NCBI RefSeq assembly: GCF_033807575.1
Contig: NC_084726.1
Span: 10,788,001-10,852,000 of the forward strand
Direction: 5' to 3'
DNA from: Cydia pomonella
Lineage: Eukaryota > Arthropoda > Insecta > Lepidoptera > Tortricidae
DNA: 64,000 bases
Both the position numbers and the translations under genes were made by a program. Below the pieces are notes generated by a model that did no database searches, was not told where the DNA came from, and worked only from the letters and a program-made list of their open reading frames with translations. This document shows positions 13,101 through 23,821 of this stretch, one piece after another (within the stretch, counting starts at the first letter, position 1; every line of letters starts with the position of its first letter).

Positions 13101-16100
13101 CGCCATTTACTCGAGTATAGGTCAAAGGTATATCGCCATCTATTCGAGCAAAAATTTTTCTTGTTTTTTCGAGACACGTTTTTTTTAGACTTTATTTATT
13201 TTATACGGAGTTATATATCTTTGGTTATACCGAAGAATGTCTCATGTTAAAACGGCCCAGGTCGAGACTTGCGACACTTGATCACACTGATCACGGATCA
13301 TCCGTCATATGCTTCCTTGAGTCAATCTTTTATGATTAAAAATTTAGTGTAAGTACATACCGATGGTACTGTGTCATGCTGAAATTTTAGAGAATAAATT
13401 GTAATGAATATTAATGACAACGCTGGATTGAGAATTTTTCATGTACCAAAATTAGTACAAAAAAAAAATAAGGACATTCTTACACAAATTGATTACTTAA
13501 GTCCCACGGTCAGCCAAGAAGGCTTGTGTTGTGGGTACTGTAAAGGGGTCTATCTGCGGTGAGGAATGCAAACGCTCGAGGCAGATTTCTGATAATCTAT
13601 GAATATATTTTTTCTTCAAACAGTAATAACACAAATATCGACTACCATAAATGACTGCCGCTTTCGGAATGAATCGCCTGCAGATCTTTATTCCTTCAGC
13701 AGGGAGATAGTTCTGAATTCAAATAATAGTTGCCAGTTATCTACCACGAGACTGTGAAGTTTCCAACCTTCACAGTACTCAGACTACGATATATATAATA
13801 TACAAATACTTAAATACATAGAAAACATCCATGACTCAGGAACAAATATCTGTGCTCATCACACAAATAAATGCCCTTCTCGGGATTCGAACCCAGGACT
13901 ATCGACTTCATAGGCAGGGTCACTACCATTTATTTCTTTATTAATATGAAATTTGTTTGCTGAATACTTAATCCAGCTACGTTGAGTTATCTATTGTTTT
14001 TAGTGGGTACACTGTTTGGAAATAAAAACTATTTATTTTGGACAAAAATCTGTGTACTTTTTGTATAACAGTACCCCTAGTGTAAATATTTTCGACAGCG
14101 AAACGTGACGTACGCGTTTGCGTTAAGTGTCATTTTGTATGAGATTTTTGACTTTCCAAAACGTCCCGCTTGGCGCGCTGTTCAAAAACCCATACAAAAT
14201 GAGACTTAAAGCAAACGCGTACGTCACGTTTCGAAATCGAATTTATTTACACTAGGGGTACTGTATACCCCTAGTATAAATTTGATCGACATCATAACGT
14301 GACGAACGCGTTTGCGTTAAGTCTCATTTTGTATAGGATTTTGAGTTTCCAAAACGTCCCGCTTGGCGCGCTCTTTCTAAATCACATACAAAATGAAACT
14401 AAACGCAAACGCGTATGTCACGTTTCGAAATCGAATTTATTTACACTAGGGGTACAGAATGCAAAAGAAAATAATCAAATTAAATATTTATAATTTTCTC
14501 TTTTTAATATTTCAATCGCAAAATATAAAACTAGTATACTCACCACCACCTTAGTAACAACTTTCTATAATAAATAAAAAAGAAAATGAGTAAATAGTTA
14601 GTCAAATATTAAGACTCGTATTATTGTCATATCATTTTTGAAATATATTTAATATATAAAATAGTATAAAAATGATTACAATATTTCCGTACCGTCTAGA
14701 AATCAAAGCAAACAATTTAATTGACTTAGTTTATATCTGAATAAATATATCACTTAATTATTTTCCTGTCTAATTTTAATGCACAAATGCAGATTATTAA
14801 TTTTATAATATGATTAAATATGAGTCAAAATACAAAACTTGGTTCAAATATTCATAGAAAATACTTCTTAATACAGGCTTGCTGTCGCGATACAGCGCGG
14901 GAATGCTGCCTGAGTGATGGGCACCCAAGAGGCCAGGGTCTGTTTTAGGTATCTTTATTTTTTCTAGGTAGGTTTAGTTTTAGTAGTTTTATTTTATAAG
15001 TAGTCATAATTTAATTTTATTCAGAATGTACGAGTATATTGTTATCTTAATACATAAAATATATATTAAACTTCGGTGGCTTATTGTTAGTTGGAATTTT
15101 GTTTTAATTTATTATCGTTTAATAAGTGTTTTTCTTTACTTTCTTAGAAAATGTCATCTGCCACTATGCCCACTATAATACAATTTAAATGAAACAATCG
15201 ACTTGTCCATAGTCAAAATCATTCCTTTTAGCTTTTCCGCAAATTAGTGAATTGGTATCAGGCTATTATTATTATTATTGTAGTTTGTGGGCCTTTGAAT
15301 GCCACGTCGACCAGGCATTGGTCTATTGTGACAGCCCTTTAAAGTTCATTACTGATGCCCGTTGAATCCAGGAAATTCCAGATTCTTTGGGCCGTAATGT
15401 GCTGTACCTCATAGGGTTGCAATACGTGCCGCCCTAGCGTAAATTAGTGAATTGGTATCAGGCTATCAGGATATTTAAGGAGGAATATAAACTAATCAAT
15501 TTGCAACTTACATTGAAAAACTGGAATAGGAAAATATATGAGTATTAATAAAAAAGTTATTTTTAACTGAATTTCCATTAGAAATGTAACACTTCGGGGA
15601 CAGTGGGTAAATTAAAAACACATAAGGGAAAACTCAAACTTCTTCAAAATCCCAAAAAAAACGTGCTCAATTCCTTTGTATGTTTTCCATTTATTATTTT
15701 TAATTATTGAAGTTGCCAGAATTAACCCAGTGTCTGTTGTCCGTGTTAACTCCAATGCAATGTATTGTTTAGTTTAAGCTCTTTTTTTTTTTTAATGATT
15801 ATTTGGTAAATATACTAAAAACTAAACTACAAAACTTAAAACCTACATCTAAAAATAAATAAAACTAGACTTAAAATAAAATAAAACTATCCCCCTGCGG
15901 CATGGTGCCGTAGATGCTAGCAGCATTTCCTCGCTGTATCGCAAGACTAATTCTTTGAGCGAGGAAGCTGCCAGCTCTGCGGTCACCAGTGACCTCTCTA
16001 ATCCTTTTAGAAAATTCCTTAAAAAGGTTAAAGGCGCTCGGACCCCACGAACCAAGGGTCTCGACGCCAAATGGTACGAAATTATATTCGGTGCCGAGAC

Positions 16101-19100
16101 CCCTATATTTAGTTTTTTTTAATTTTTCGGCCGCCTCTGCCGCCGCGCCAGCCTTAACAGAAGTGCCGTGGAGATGAGACGGGGCTAGGGTGTCTACACA
16201 GGTGGCGTCCCACACCAGCACCCGTCCCAACTTCCACGGAATTAGTGTCATTCCATCCGGTCTCTTACCATCATTACCAGCTCTTTAAATTATAGGCGAC
16301 CAATAAAGAATATTATAGTATGGTAGATACCCCACCCTCCCCTAAAAATTGCCTTTAATACTGTAAAATTTAATATAAAAGAGAAAATAATCGGGTTCGA
16401 TGGATATAATCCGATATCTTCGTCTAGTAATCGCAAAATTTGCGAGGCAAGGTCAAGGCACGATATCTTACTTAATAGGTATTAATCGAAATATGTGTAT
16501 GTTAGCAAAATAAATAAATTGAAATTGAAATTAACCACAATTTTACATACCAACTGAAAAAAAGGAAACCATTTAATAATACGTATTGAATAGGAAATAA
16601 ACTATATTAACCCTGCTATAAGTGTAGTGATCTAGAGGATATTTTTTTAATACAAGCCAATTTAGCCAATTCACCATTGACATCATAATGATGTTTACAG
16701 TACATTATGGTGCTACTTTATCGCACTAGTGCGAAAATTTGCATATTACGTTACTGTGCCGAACATTTAAAGGGCCATATGTACTGTAAAACGTTGTACG
16801 ATACATGTGCGAATAGGTAATTCGCAACTCGTGTCGATTTAAAACACTCCCTTCGGTCGTGTTTTAATTTATCGCCATTCGTTTCGAATTTCCTATTTTT
16901 CGCACTTGTATCGTAATGTACTCATGTTTTATCGTGCGTCTCGCTGGGGCCAATACATAATCAAGTAAAGTCCGACCAGAAATATATGTTCATTGTCAAG
17001 AGGGCGCTGTTATTCTCATGTATAGCATGACAGTTCCGTTTAGTATGAAAATTTTAGTTCCAATGAAATTCCGCAACATATTACTGGTCAGGCTTTACGG
17101 ACAAGCAAGCAAAATGCATCAGTTAACTTACATCAGGTAACTTAATGACATCAGTTATTTTGTCCTACAAAATCTTCCACTGACTTACTGTATGGGAATT
17201 TCGTAACTCAACGAGAATTTACATATTTTTTTGTCTCTTACGAAATTGTATCATAATTTGTAAAAAAAAAAATAGCAATTTTTTTTCTCCTTACGTTAAG
17301 AGAAATTCGTGAGTACGTAGGTTTTATTACTGCTTATTTGTTTTATTACTTACCTTCTTTTTATCGGACTGTAATTGAAAATAATATTACTAATTTTATT
17401 ATTTAACTACCATTATCTTTAAAGACCATCTAGACACAAATTATTTATTATAAAAATAATTAATTATTATTACGATTAGTCTTGCGATACAGCGAGGAAA
17501 TGCTGCTAGCATCTACGGCACCATGCCGCAGGGGGATAGTTTTATTTTATTTTAAGACTAGTTTTATTTATTTTTAGATCTAGGTTTTAAGTTTTGTAGT
17601 TTAGTTTTTACTAATTGTTAATTGTGTATCAAATAAAATAAGAATATTCATACTGAATATTTATGACAATTATTATTACTAATTTTATTATTTAACTACC
17701 ATTATCTTTAAAGACCATCTAGACACAAATTATTAATTATAAAAATAATTAATTATTATGTGATTATTAAAAATTTAGCGACATCAAAATTACCTAAGTA
17801 GTGTGCAACAAACTTTTGAAAATATTGTTTTATTTTCATAATGTTTCGGTCATAACCAGCTGACAATATTGTTACTATAACGGTTTCTGATAAGTTTAGT
17901 TATTTGATTATAATAAAACTATTATGATAATTTAAGTATAAAAACATAATATTGTCTTCATGAAATACAAAATAAAATTTGCGTATAATGAATTTTAAAT
18001 TCAGCACATTATAAGTTTGACACTTACCCCTTTATTCATAAACGTGTCCTAAAGTTACGATGCCCCTAATAATCGTTTGTCCCTTTCCATCATACCAATA
18101 CGTCGGAAAGAGACAAACGATTATTAGCGGCATCGTAACTTTAGTACACGTTTATGAATAAGGGGGTTATAAAAATATTCTACTAAAACTACCTATTATT
18201 TTGACGACCGGTTTGGCCTAGTGGGGAGTGACACTGCCTACGAAGCTGATGGTCCCGGGTTCAAATCCTAGTAATGGCATTTATTCGTGTGATGAGCATG
18301 GATATTTGTTCCTGAGTCATGGGTGTTTTCTATGTATTTAAGTATTTTATACATATTTATATATTATATATATCGTTGTCTAAGTACCCTCAATACAAGC
18401 CTTATTGAGCTTACTGTGGGACTTAGTCCATTTGTGTAATAATGTCCTATAATATTTATTTATTTATTTATTAGTATTATCATAGTATATGTGAGTCACT
18501 TACATTTAATGGTCCTGATAATTTTGATACTATCCCTTGTACGCCTCCCTGTAAGAAATGCACTTGTAAAATATCAAAACCAAGCTAAGGTGAAGCATCG
18601 TTAAACAATAAAATCAGAAATTGCGGCGCTTGCTTCCTTCCCGAAACCCGCGCTTATGCCCATAGCTCGCGCGTAGTGAATATGCTTTTTCGCTAGCTTA
18701 TTCTATAAGGTAGTATGCGGCAACACGGGTTTTACTGTTTAAAGCAAAAAGAACAAGAATTAATCGAAAAATCACAACTATAGAATTTAAGTGTGTGTTT
18801 AGACTAATCTACATGGAAAATTTACAGTTTTGAATCGGTCTCATTTGCCGGTAAATTAAATTGTCTGTTTAAAAAGAGGCATCTTTGATACGATTTTCTT
18901 TGCTATACAAGTTAACCAATCGTGTAATGGCAACTACAGAAATAAAGTCGATGCCTTGAATACCCAGTTCACCAAACAATGCTTTCATGAGTTTTGTAAT
19001 TGCTGAGATAAATCAAGATACCTGACGCAAAAATTTACAATTCGTCATCTTAATAATAAGATAATTCACCGTTTCTCACCCACACTGCGTTCTCAAGCCT

Positions 19101-22100
19101 CTATGTTTATGCCGTGGATGGTATTAAGCAAAAAGCGCGATTCCGATCTTATATCTTGTTACGGTTTTGATACTTATTTTGACGACCTTGGAGATCGCTT
19201 ACACTAAATGAGGCATGTGAAATAAAGTGTAAAGAAATATACAGATAATTTACTGTACGAAAAGGAGTATTAGATATGTATTCAGCAAGATTCGTTGCCT
19301 AAACACGGTACTTGACTGAAAGCTGATTGTAAAAATAATATTATGTACTTGTGACAGATTTATATGTATTTATCGTTAAATAGTGTAATTGTGTATGTGT
19401 GTGTGTGTGTGTTCAATACCACAAGTACCACAACTAATTGTTAAAATAGAATCGATCTCCTGTTTTTGTGTTGTGAGATCAGTAGGGCTAAGATGGTCGG
19501 CTCTTTATTGTTTGTCACCATGCCTGTCACGTTCTAACAAGTATGTAAGCGCGAAAGTGACGGGCACAGAGACAGGTGATAAAAATGGAACCGTGCTGCC
19601 AACGCTAGATGTCATATAAAGATGATTACCAACCTTTCATAAGTACTTACGAGTTGTGCTACGGCATTATCTATGGCCTAAAATCAAAAGTTTAATTGTT
19701 AAAACCAAGTGTCCAACGTTATATGTACCCCTAGTGTAAATAAATTCGATTTCGAAACGTGACGTACGCGTTTGCGTTTAGTCTCATTTTGTATTGGATT
19801 TAGAAAGAGCGCGCCAAGCGGGACGTTTTGGAAACTCAAAATCCTATACAAAATGAGACTTAACGCAAACGCGTTCGTCACGTTATGATGTCGATCAAAT
19901 TTACACTAGGGGTACTGTTCTCTTTGACGGCGCAGCAACTAGTATCACTTCTGCCAAAAATGCCATTTGTCAAAAAAGGACAACCATACTGTTGACAAGA
20001 TGAACTTCAAACCAAATCGTAGCCATTTTGGTGGTTACACGGTTGTGTACGTGTGCGTTTTTAGGGATGTGAACAAGTCGATTTTAATCATGTTATACCT
20101 TGGGTTAAAATTGAATATGTCATGGCCAAAACTGTGGTAAGAGAAGACCGTTTATAGTTCGTGTCATCCACGATGACGCGTAGATTTGTCAAATCTACCC
20201 GTTAATAACATGACATTATAAGTCACGGCAAGCGTCTTCGTGGATGACACGTTCTATATCAGGTTGTCTATATTATACATATAGTAAGTATATTAGGTAT
20301 ATTAATTATCTACTTACAAGCTGAAACAGAAAATGTAGCATCAATATCATAAATAAATAAATGGGTAGATAAATTAATACGAGGAAGCCTCTGGTTACTG
20401 AATTTTTCTACTTTACTAATTTTTTAAATAAAATAACTACCCTTATGAATTAATTATAGAAGAGTTAACTGGAAAAATATTAAAAGCGAAATTTTGACAT
20501 TCTTCCGCTTTTTAAGTTACACAAATACAATATAAGCTATTAAGTATTAAGATTTGAATTTGAATTGAGTCAGGAGGGGGGCTTTTAAAATTAAAAACTT
20601 ATATACGTCTCACTATATGGTTGTTGTTGTTGCTTGTTATTAATACGAGTAAATAAATAAAAACCCTTTATTACTAAGATAGGGTAAAGTTATTTTTTCA
20701 TTATATTATATTGCGCAACTCAGTTTGCCTCCAGGCAAAGGCCTCCTCTGAATCGCTCCAGTGGTTCCTGTTCATAGCCGCTCTTCTCCAAAATGGTCCC
20801 CCTGTTAGCTTTTTAGGGTTCCGTAGTCAAATGGCAAAAAACGGAACCCTTATAGATTCGTCATGTTTTCGTCTTCCAATCTGCACCTGTACCCCTAGTG
20901 TAAATTTATTCGATAGCGAAACATCACGAACGCGTTTGCGTTAAGTCTCATTTTGTATGGGATTTTGAGTTTCCAAAACATCCCGCTTGGCGCGCTGTTT
21001 ATAAATCCCATACAAAATGAGACATAACGCAAACGCGGTACGTCACTTCACGCTATCGAATAAGTTTACACTAGGAGTTCTGTGTGTTATAACGTAACTA
21101 TAAAAACTTACGTCCAGCTGAAATAAAAATATTTGTCGTTGTATTTAAATAAGTTGTGAACTGTTTTATCAAAAAGATTTAATATGGTCAAACACACACT
21201 TGTCAGTAGACAAAAGCGTGAAATTTAAATTTTCTCTCGGAGATTAACCATTTGCGCCTATATTTTTCACCAGCCCCCTTCAGGGTGAGCCGCCCGATGT
21301 GCGCCGCTTGCTGTGGCAGACCCGGTGCCCTCCACCAGACGTGTACGTGCAGGCTTCGGAGCAACAACCGCCTGGCCATAAAGAACCTTGGCCAATTTGG
21401 AAGTCCTTAAACAGACTCAGGTCCCAAGTTGGTCGCTGTAACCAATATGGCCAAATGGGGATTGCTCCGTAGCTCCTCGACTCAATGTACCAGCGACACA
21501 GCAACGCAAACCATGGCACATCTACTGGCGTGCCCCGCATGCCCGCATCACTGCTCGGAGCAGAAGGCCTACCGCGAACTACGTTCGACGTGTTGCCTCC
21601 CTGTCACACTTACGTACGAATTTACAAGTGCGACAGAGAGGCAACACGTCGAACGTGGTTCGCGGTAGGCCTTCTGGATCTGAGGGACGCGGTCAACACT
21701 GCTGCCTATTGGGCTTCCATCGTATAAAAAAAGGAACTGTAGGGACTGCGTCCTACATTCGCCCAAGCCTTAGATGATATTAAATAAATAATATTTTAAT
21801 TTAGCTTTTCCCGCTATGCGCAATGTGCATTTTAGTTAATAGCATACGTAACTGTTTATTATGACCGTTATAGGGATGAGCTTGTAAAAACATCGTAATA
21901 TAAGTTATCTGTTTCCTTCCCTTTGTCGGTACTTGCCTTTGTGTTAATCTCTCTTTGTTTTATTTCTTTGTCAGTTTCCGAATATTGTTAACTTTAAGTC
22001 ATAAACTAATTTGTAGCCAGCGGGGTAATTCGTGGGAAACGTTAGGATTCGCCATGTGCGAAACCGTTATAGGTTCTGTACCGCTATTCCTATTGCGTAC

Positions 22101-23458
22101 CTGATGCAAGGTTATAATCATCGGAATCGCGGAAGTCAAAGATAGTTCGTAGTCAGACGTCAACTCGACAAGTTGTCTCGTACCTATTATCACAGGTTGA
22201 GCTTGATATCGTATCGCTCCCTCGCGTTCTCTTGGTACCTATCTTTAACGGTCGAGCTCGCTTATATATCGCTCCCTACTTATTATTGTAATTAGAGTTA
22301 GTTTAGTATTGAGTTGTGTTAATATAGATTTATTATTGTTACCGCGTCTGAACTTTTTATTTGCAACAATCCCAACACCTAAGTACATATACCAAACACC
22401 ACTGCCATAGAACCTCGACACGAAAAGAACAAGAAGCCTATATTTTTTTGAATTTATCGCCTTTATCTACTGATAGAGTGGATGTGCCAGAGTATAAAGT
22501 ATTTACGATAAGTTCCTGTAAGTACCTTTAGGCCGTGGAAGAGTTTCTTAGCGAGCTGAAATATAAAGAGCGCTAGGTTATTTCTGTAAGTAGTAAAAAA
22601 TTGTATTTTTATACATTTAATATGATATAGATTTAATTAAGCGCTGGTGGCTTAGCGGTAAGAGCGTGCGACTTGCAATCCGGAGGTCGCGGGTTCAAAC
22701 CCCGGCTCGTACCAATGAGTTTTTCGGAACTTATGTACGAAATATCATTTGATATTTGAATTTGAATTCGGTGAAGAAAAACATCGTGAGGAAACCGGAC
22801 TATCTCTAATCCCAACAAGGCCTAGTTTATATTGGAAGGTCAGATGGCAGTCGCTTTCGTAAAAACTAGTGTCTACGCCAAATCTTGGGATTAGTTTAGT
22901 TGTCAAGCGGACCCCAGGTTCTCATGTGCCGTGGCAAAATGCTGGGATAACGCGAGGAAGAAGGAGAACATAGATTTAATTAAAAAAATGCTTATTAATT
23001 TTACAACAATGAAAGTTGCAATGCAGCCCTCACAGCGCGTATTATAATATTTTTGTGAATATATTTTGAATTGAGTAAATAGTTCTTGAAAATTTAAAAT
23101 ACGCTTTTCCTTTTAAAATAAATCAATAAATATTATAGGACATAATTACACAAATTGACTAAGTCCCACAGTAAGCTCAATAAGGCTTGTGTTGATGGTA
23201 CTTAGACAACGATATACATAATATATAAATACTTAAATACATAGTAAACACCCATGACTCAGGAACAAATATCCATGCTCATCACACGAATAAATGCCCT
23301 TACCAGGATTTGAACCCGGGACCATCAGCTTCGTAGGCAGGGTCACTACCGACTAGGCCAAACCGGTCATCCAAACTCTCTTCCCTATCAATCTCAATCA
23401 ATGTCTTTTCTCTTTCCTATTCAATATTTACCTTTGCAACCTTTTGCACATGCCTCGG
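1139..23458 (-). CDS. Gene 2 exons, copy A (second haplotype or duplicate, partial)
   Basis: Copy A repeats 16 of the gene 2 exons in the same order and phase: 23432-23458 PRHVQKVAK, 22526-22555 LAKKLFHGLK, 21112-21117 LD, 20318-20320 L, 19651-19677 AIDNAVAQL, 17354-17368 SDKKK, 16551-16553 L, 15512-15520 FFN, 14544-14564 KVVTKVV, 13361-13378 HDTVPS, 12537-12566 GPQTVINGPQ, 11017-11025 FNN, 10685-10735 DHIGQQSNTYNYKKLRA, 7478-7486 IET, 6854-6886 SDERDNRQINI, 1139-1147 FDH. No signal-peptide exon or promoter lies to its right, because the copy stops at the assembly gap. I found only two coding differences from copy B: K/N in the 51-nt exon, and a silent CTC/CTA. If the duplication is real, these phase-0 exons could follow those of copy B in one long transcript; if not, they are the other allele. 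Confidence 0.65.
1290..3467. mobile_element. 2.18-kb nonautonomous DNA transposon, TA duplication
   Basis: Ends are GGGTAACGGCGGCTATTAAC and, inverted, GGGTAAAGGCACCTATTACC. It is flanked by TA at 1288-1289 and 3468-3469. Copy B has the empty site (near 25870-25878), so both ends are exact. Inside are many CTATTACCG/CGGTAATAG motifs in both orientations and no ORF over 63 codons, so it has no transposase. TA duplication fits the Tc1/mariner type, though other TA-specific groups exist. Confidence 0.82.
2620..2714. mobile_element. Palindromic MITE nested in the 2.18-kb element
   Basis: Arms of about 34 bp (TATAGTCGAAATTTTATAAG and on) form a near-perfect hairpin around a 27-bp loop. Confidence 0.7.
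3569..3966. repeat. 45-bp minisatellite, copy A (about 9 units)
   Basis: Unit begins GTCGTTCAGTGACAGATCC and ends in GTATTTGTAAAGTCAG. Since 45 is a multiple of 3, it reads as a 15-residue repeat (GRSVTDPGGFVFVKS) with an upstream ATG, and also opens on the other strand. Unit changes are mostly amino-acid changing, and copy B has frame breaks, so I read it as noncoding. Confidence 0.88.
3967..4853. other. Intron sequence, copy A
   Basis: AT-rich sequence matching copy B at 26774-27655. I see no gene or element in it. Confidence 0.5.
4854..6180. mobile_element. TIR-bounded insertion holding a LINE fragment, copy A only
   Basis: Ends are ACACCGTGTTTTTTTTGATT and the inverted ACACGGTGT side, similar over about 27 bp. 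Copy B has an uninterrupted site at 27650-27665. Inside is a minus-strand LINE fragment. The flanks are an AT run, so a target duplication cannot be read. Confidence 0.65.
5110..6050 (-). mobile_element. LINE 3' half inside the TIR element
   Basis: ORF at 5406-5963 ends a reverse transcriptase polyprotein: KQMYLTLAQSILTYCIPVWG, then an ELERAQRFLLKVI segment typical of the region after the RT domain in Jockey/CR1-like LINEs. The 3' end is near 5115-5150 with AATAAATAA and an oligo-A/T tract. It is truncated at the 5' end. Confidence 0.75.
6459..6590. mobile_element. Palindromic MITE (copy B: 27900-28027)
   Basis: Long inverted arms starting GTCACCATCAGATATATCGG and ending in its complement, about 55 bp each. 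Confidence 0.75.
6936..7292 (+). mobile_element. Dispersed repeat with tRNA-like end (copy B: 28397-28757)
   Basis: Starts TACGTCGGTGGCAAACAAGC. Other pieces are at 38270-38435 (minus), 47433-47560 and 49362-49480. Its right end, 7226-7292, is a minus-strand tRNA-derived head with a B box (GGTTCTAATCC here). It is not a functional tRNA gene. Confidence 0.7.
7785..8440. repeat. 56-bp minisatellite, copy A (about 12 units)
   Basis: Unit contains CAATTCCAATGCGCTGAGCG and GAGGTAAACCATGAGTTGGC. One shortened unit lies near 8146-8180. The minus strand lacks stops in all three frames, and 56 is not a multiple of 3, so the long overlapping ORFs are artefacts of the unit. Confidence 0.9.
8826..9525 (-). 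mobile_element. SINE interrupted by inserted DNA (copy B: 30203-30956)
   Basis: The SINE tail is at 8826-8912 and its tRNA-like head with B box (GGTTCGAATCC on the minus strand) at 9440-9525. Between them is inserted sequence. It includes an inverted pair CCCCTCAGCTGTG / CACAGCTGAGGGG at about 9277-9408. Confidence 0.6.
11060..11300 (+). mobile_element. Old SINE family 2 body (copy B: 32310-32500)
   Basis: Diverged copy of the SINE at 22641-22968: it has the GAAGGAAAACATCGCAAGGAA and GGAAGGCCAGAAGGCAGTCG segments but not the tRNA-like head. The FNN exon lies just before it. Confidence 0.6.
11405..11480 (+). mobile_element. tRNA-derived SINE head (copy B: 32613-32688)
   Basis: A-box-like GTGGTTTAGAGG and B-box-like GGTTCGAATT. 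Too diverged for a tRNA gene. Confidence 0.5.
11484..12182 (+). mobile_element. GGTTCCGTA repeat, full insertion, copy A only
   Basis: Begins near TTTAGGGTTCCGTAGCC and ends near CTCTTGGCCGGTTATTTT. Copy B runs straight through (around 32690). Related pieces are at 20810-20886, 41268-41343 and 52455-52765. CTGT repeats follow the left end. No ORF. Confidence 0.7.
12710..12875. mobile_element. Old GC-rich palindromic MITE (copy B: 33220-33385)
   Basis: Decayed relative of the intact element at 25180-25336: AGGATGACT start, central GATCACGGTGATCA, and CTCGGCCCGGACCC near the right end. Confidence 0.5.
14072..14454. mobile_element. Two adjacent TACCCC hairpin MITEs, copy A only
   Basis: Units at 14072-14260 and 14266-14454, each with TACCCCTAG...CTAGGGGTA ends and GACGTACGCG/CGCAAACGCG arms. 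The pair is flanked by CAG at 14069-14071 and 14455-14457. Copy B has a single CAG at this site. Confidence 0.82.
14876..15044 (+). mobile_element. 5'-truncated LINE, copy A only, 10-bp duplication
   Basis: Flanked by TCTTAATACA at 14866-14875 and 15045-15054. It starts in a C-terminal coding segment reading LAVAIQRGNAA, then a stop, related to the LINE at 15781-16290. Copy B has the empty site. Confidence 0.78.
15781..16290 (-). mobile_element. 5'-truncated LINE with oligo-A tail (copy B: 35703-36215)
   Basis: The minus strand codes KRPDGMTLIPWKLGR at its start and ends IQRGNAASIYGTMPQGDSF, then a 3' UTR and a run of A at 15781-15792. I take this as the C-terminus of a non-LTR retrotransposon ORF2. 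The same insertion is in both copies, so it predates their split. Confidence 0.75.
16698..16922 (+). mobile_element. MITE family T (copy B: 36625-36845)
   Basis: CAGTACATTATGG start and GTAATGTACT end, with the same core as 793-1020. Shared by both copies. Confidence 0.7.
17386..17759 (+). mobile_element. LINE 3' fragment between 86-bp direct repeats
   Basis: A 3' piece of the 15781-16290 LINE family (coding AIQRGNAASIYGTMPQGDSF on plus) lies at about 17475-17640. It is flanked by near-identical stretches at 17386-17470 and 17674-17759. Copy B has the same arrangement at about 37310-37690. Confidence 0.7.
18027..18166. mobile_element. Palindromic MITE (copy B: about 38190-38550, interrupted)
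   Basis: Arms start CCCCTTTATTCATAAACGTG and end in its complement. In copy B another repeat (38270-38435) is inserted near the left arm. Confidence 0.7.
18202..18473 (+). mobile_element. Full-length tRNA-derived SINE, copy A only
   Basis: A box TGGCCTAGTGG and B box GGTTCAAATCC in the head, then GAGTCATGGGTGTTTTCTAT and a tail of TTTATTTATTTATT. Copy B lacks it at 38580. Confidence 0.82.
19726..19914. mobile_element. TACCCC hairpin MITE, copy A only
   Basis: TACCCCTAG ends. Flanked by ATG and CTG where copy B has one CTG (39978-39980), so a 3-bp duplication with one change. Confidence 0.75.
20153..20256. mobile_element. Palindromic MITE (copy B: 40599-40706)
   Basis: ATAGTTCGTGTCATCCACG and its complement form the arms. 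An inner palindrome, GTAGATTTGTCAAATCTAC, is also present. Confidence 0.6.
20890..21079. mobile_element. TACCCC hairpin MITE (copy B: 41347-41536)
   Basis: Flanked by CTG on both sides (20887-20889 and 21080-21082). It is inserted in a piece of the GGTTCCGTA repeat. Confidence 0.75.
21283..21727 (+). mobile_element. LINE ORF2 C-terminus, frameshifted, split by a MITE (copy B: 41733-42168)
   Basis: Reading: PPGHKEPWPIWKSLNRLRSQ, VGRCN, a frameshift, MAKWGLLRSS, TMAHLLACPACP, then a 115-bp palindrome, then DLRDAVNTAAYWASIV and stop. This order (PPG..PW..W..LNRLR, KWGL, QTM.HL..CP, ..A..YWA) is that of a Jockey-type LINE C-terminus. Confidence 0.75.
21563..21678. mobile_element. Palindromic MITE inside the LINE fragment (copy B: 42003-42118)
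   Basis: Arms AGAAGGCCTACCGCGAACTA and its near complement, with GACGTGTTGCCTC inside them. Confidence 0.75.
21738..22409 (+). mobile_element. Probable solo LTR plus short tail, copy A only
   Basis: 21738-22377 starts TGTAGGGA and ends TCCCAACA, an inverted repeat of LTR type, and contains promoter- and poly(A)-like AT stretches. After 32 more bases comes GAAC, matching the GAAC before the element. Copy B has a single GAAC (42175 region). No internal coding region. Confidence 0.55.
22641..22968 (+). mobile_element. SINE family 2, full length (copy B: 42405-42722)
   Basis: tRNA-like head with A box TGGCTTAGCGG and B box GGTTCAAACCC, then the GAAGAAAAACATCGTGAGG body, ending GAGGAAGAAGGAGA. 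It lies between exons LAKKLFHGLK and PRHVQKVAK. Confidence 0.8.
23124..23370 (-). mobile_element. tRNA-derived SINE, copy A only
   Basis: Minus-strand head near 23290-23368 with B box GGTTCAAATCC. The tail of AAATAAATAAATATT type is at the left. Copy B lacks it (42853 region). Confidence 0.78.
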
Positions 23459-23723
23459 CTAGAAAATAATTATAATTTATGATATATATATTTTTTAATC
23501 ATATTATAACAAAAACACTTCAATAATTCATGATAACGCACGGAAACTGTTTTTGCAGGTTCGATTTGAGGGCTGGTTGATGCTTAAATTTACCTTATTT
23601 TGTCGCATGTTTGGAGAAAAGCACTATATATGCCTCGGCAGGAACAGCAATTCGTGGATTCGTCTTCTTCGACGAATTGCCCTTTCCCAATCGAAACTCA
23701 TTCACTGCAATAACTATTACAGT

Positions 23724-23821
23724 NNNNNNNNNNNNNNNNNNNNNNNNNNNNNNNNNNNNNNNNNNNNNNNNNNNNNNNNNNNNNNNNNNNNNNNNNNNNN
23801 NNNNNNNNNNNNNNNNNNNNN
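23724..23821. other. Assembly gap (98 N)
   Basis: The gap begins four bases into a family T MITE (CAGT), exactly where A/B homology stops. The sequence after it does not continue copy A. Confidence 0.99.

Noticed and set aside
15871..16251. 126-codon minus ORF as a host gene
   Set aside because: It is the C-terminus of a 5'-truncated LINE with an oligo-A tail. Related fragments are at 14876, 17475 and 59640.
18505..18515. GACCATTAAAT between ATTATCAG and GTAAGT on minus
   Set aside because: 11 nt with an in-phase TAA. It breaks the pattern of all other exons.
22641..22714. tRNA gene at the start of SINE family 2
   Set aside because: A and B boxes are present, but the sequence is the repeated head of a SINE and does not fold into a convincing tRNA with a clear anticodon stem.
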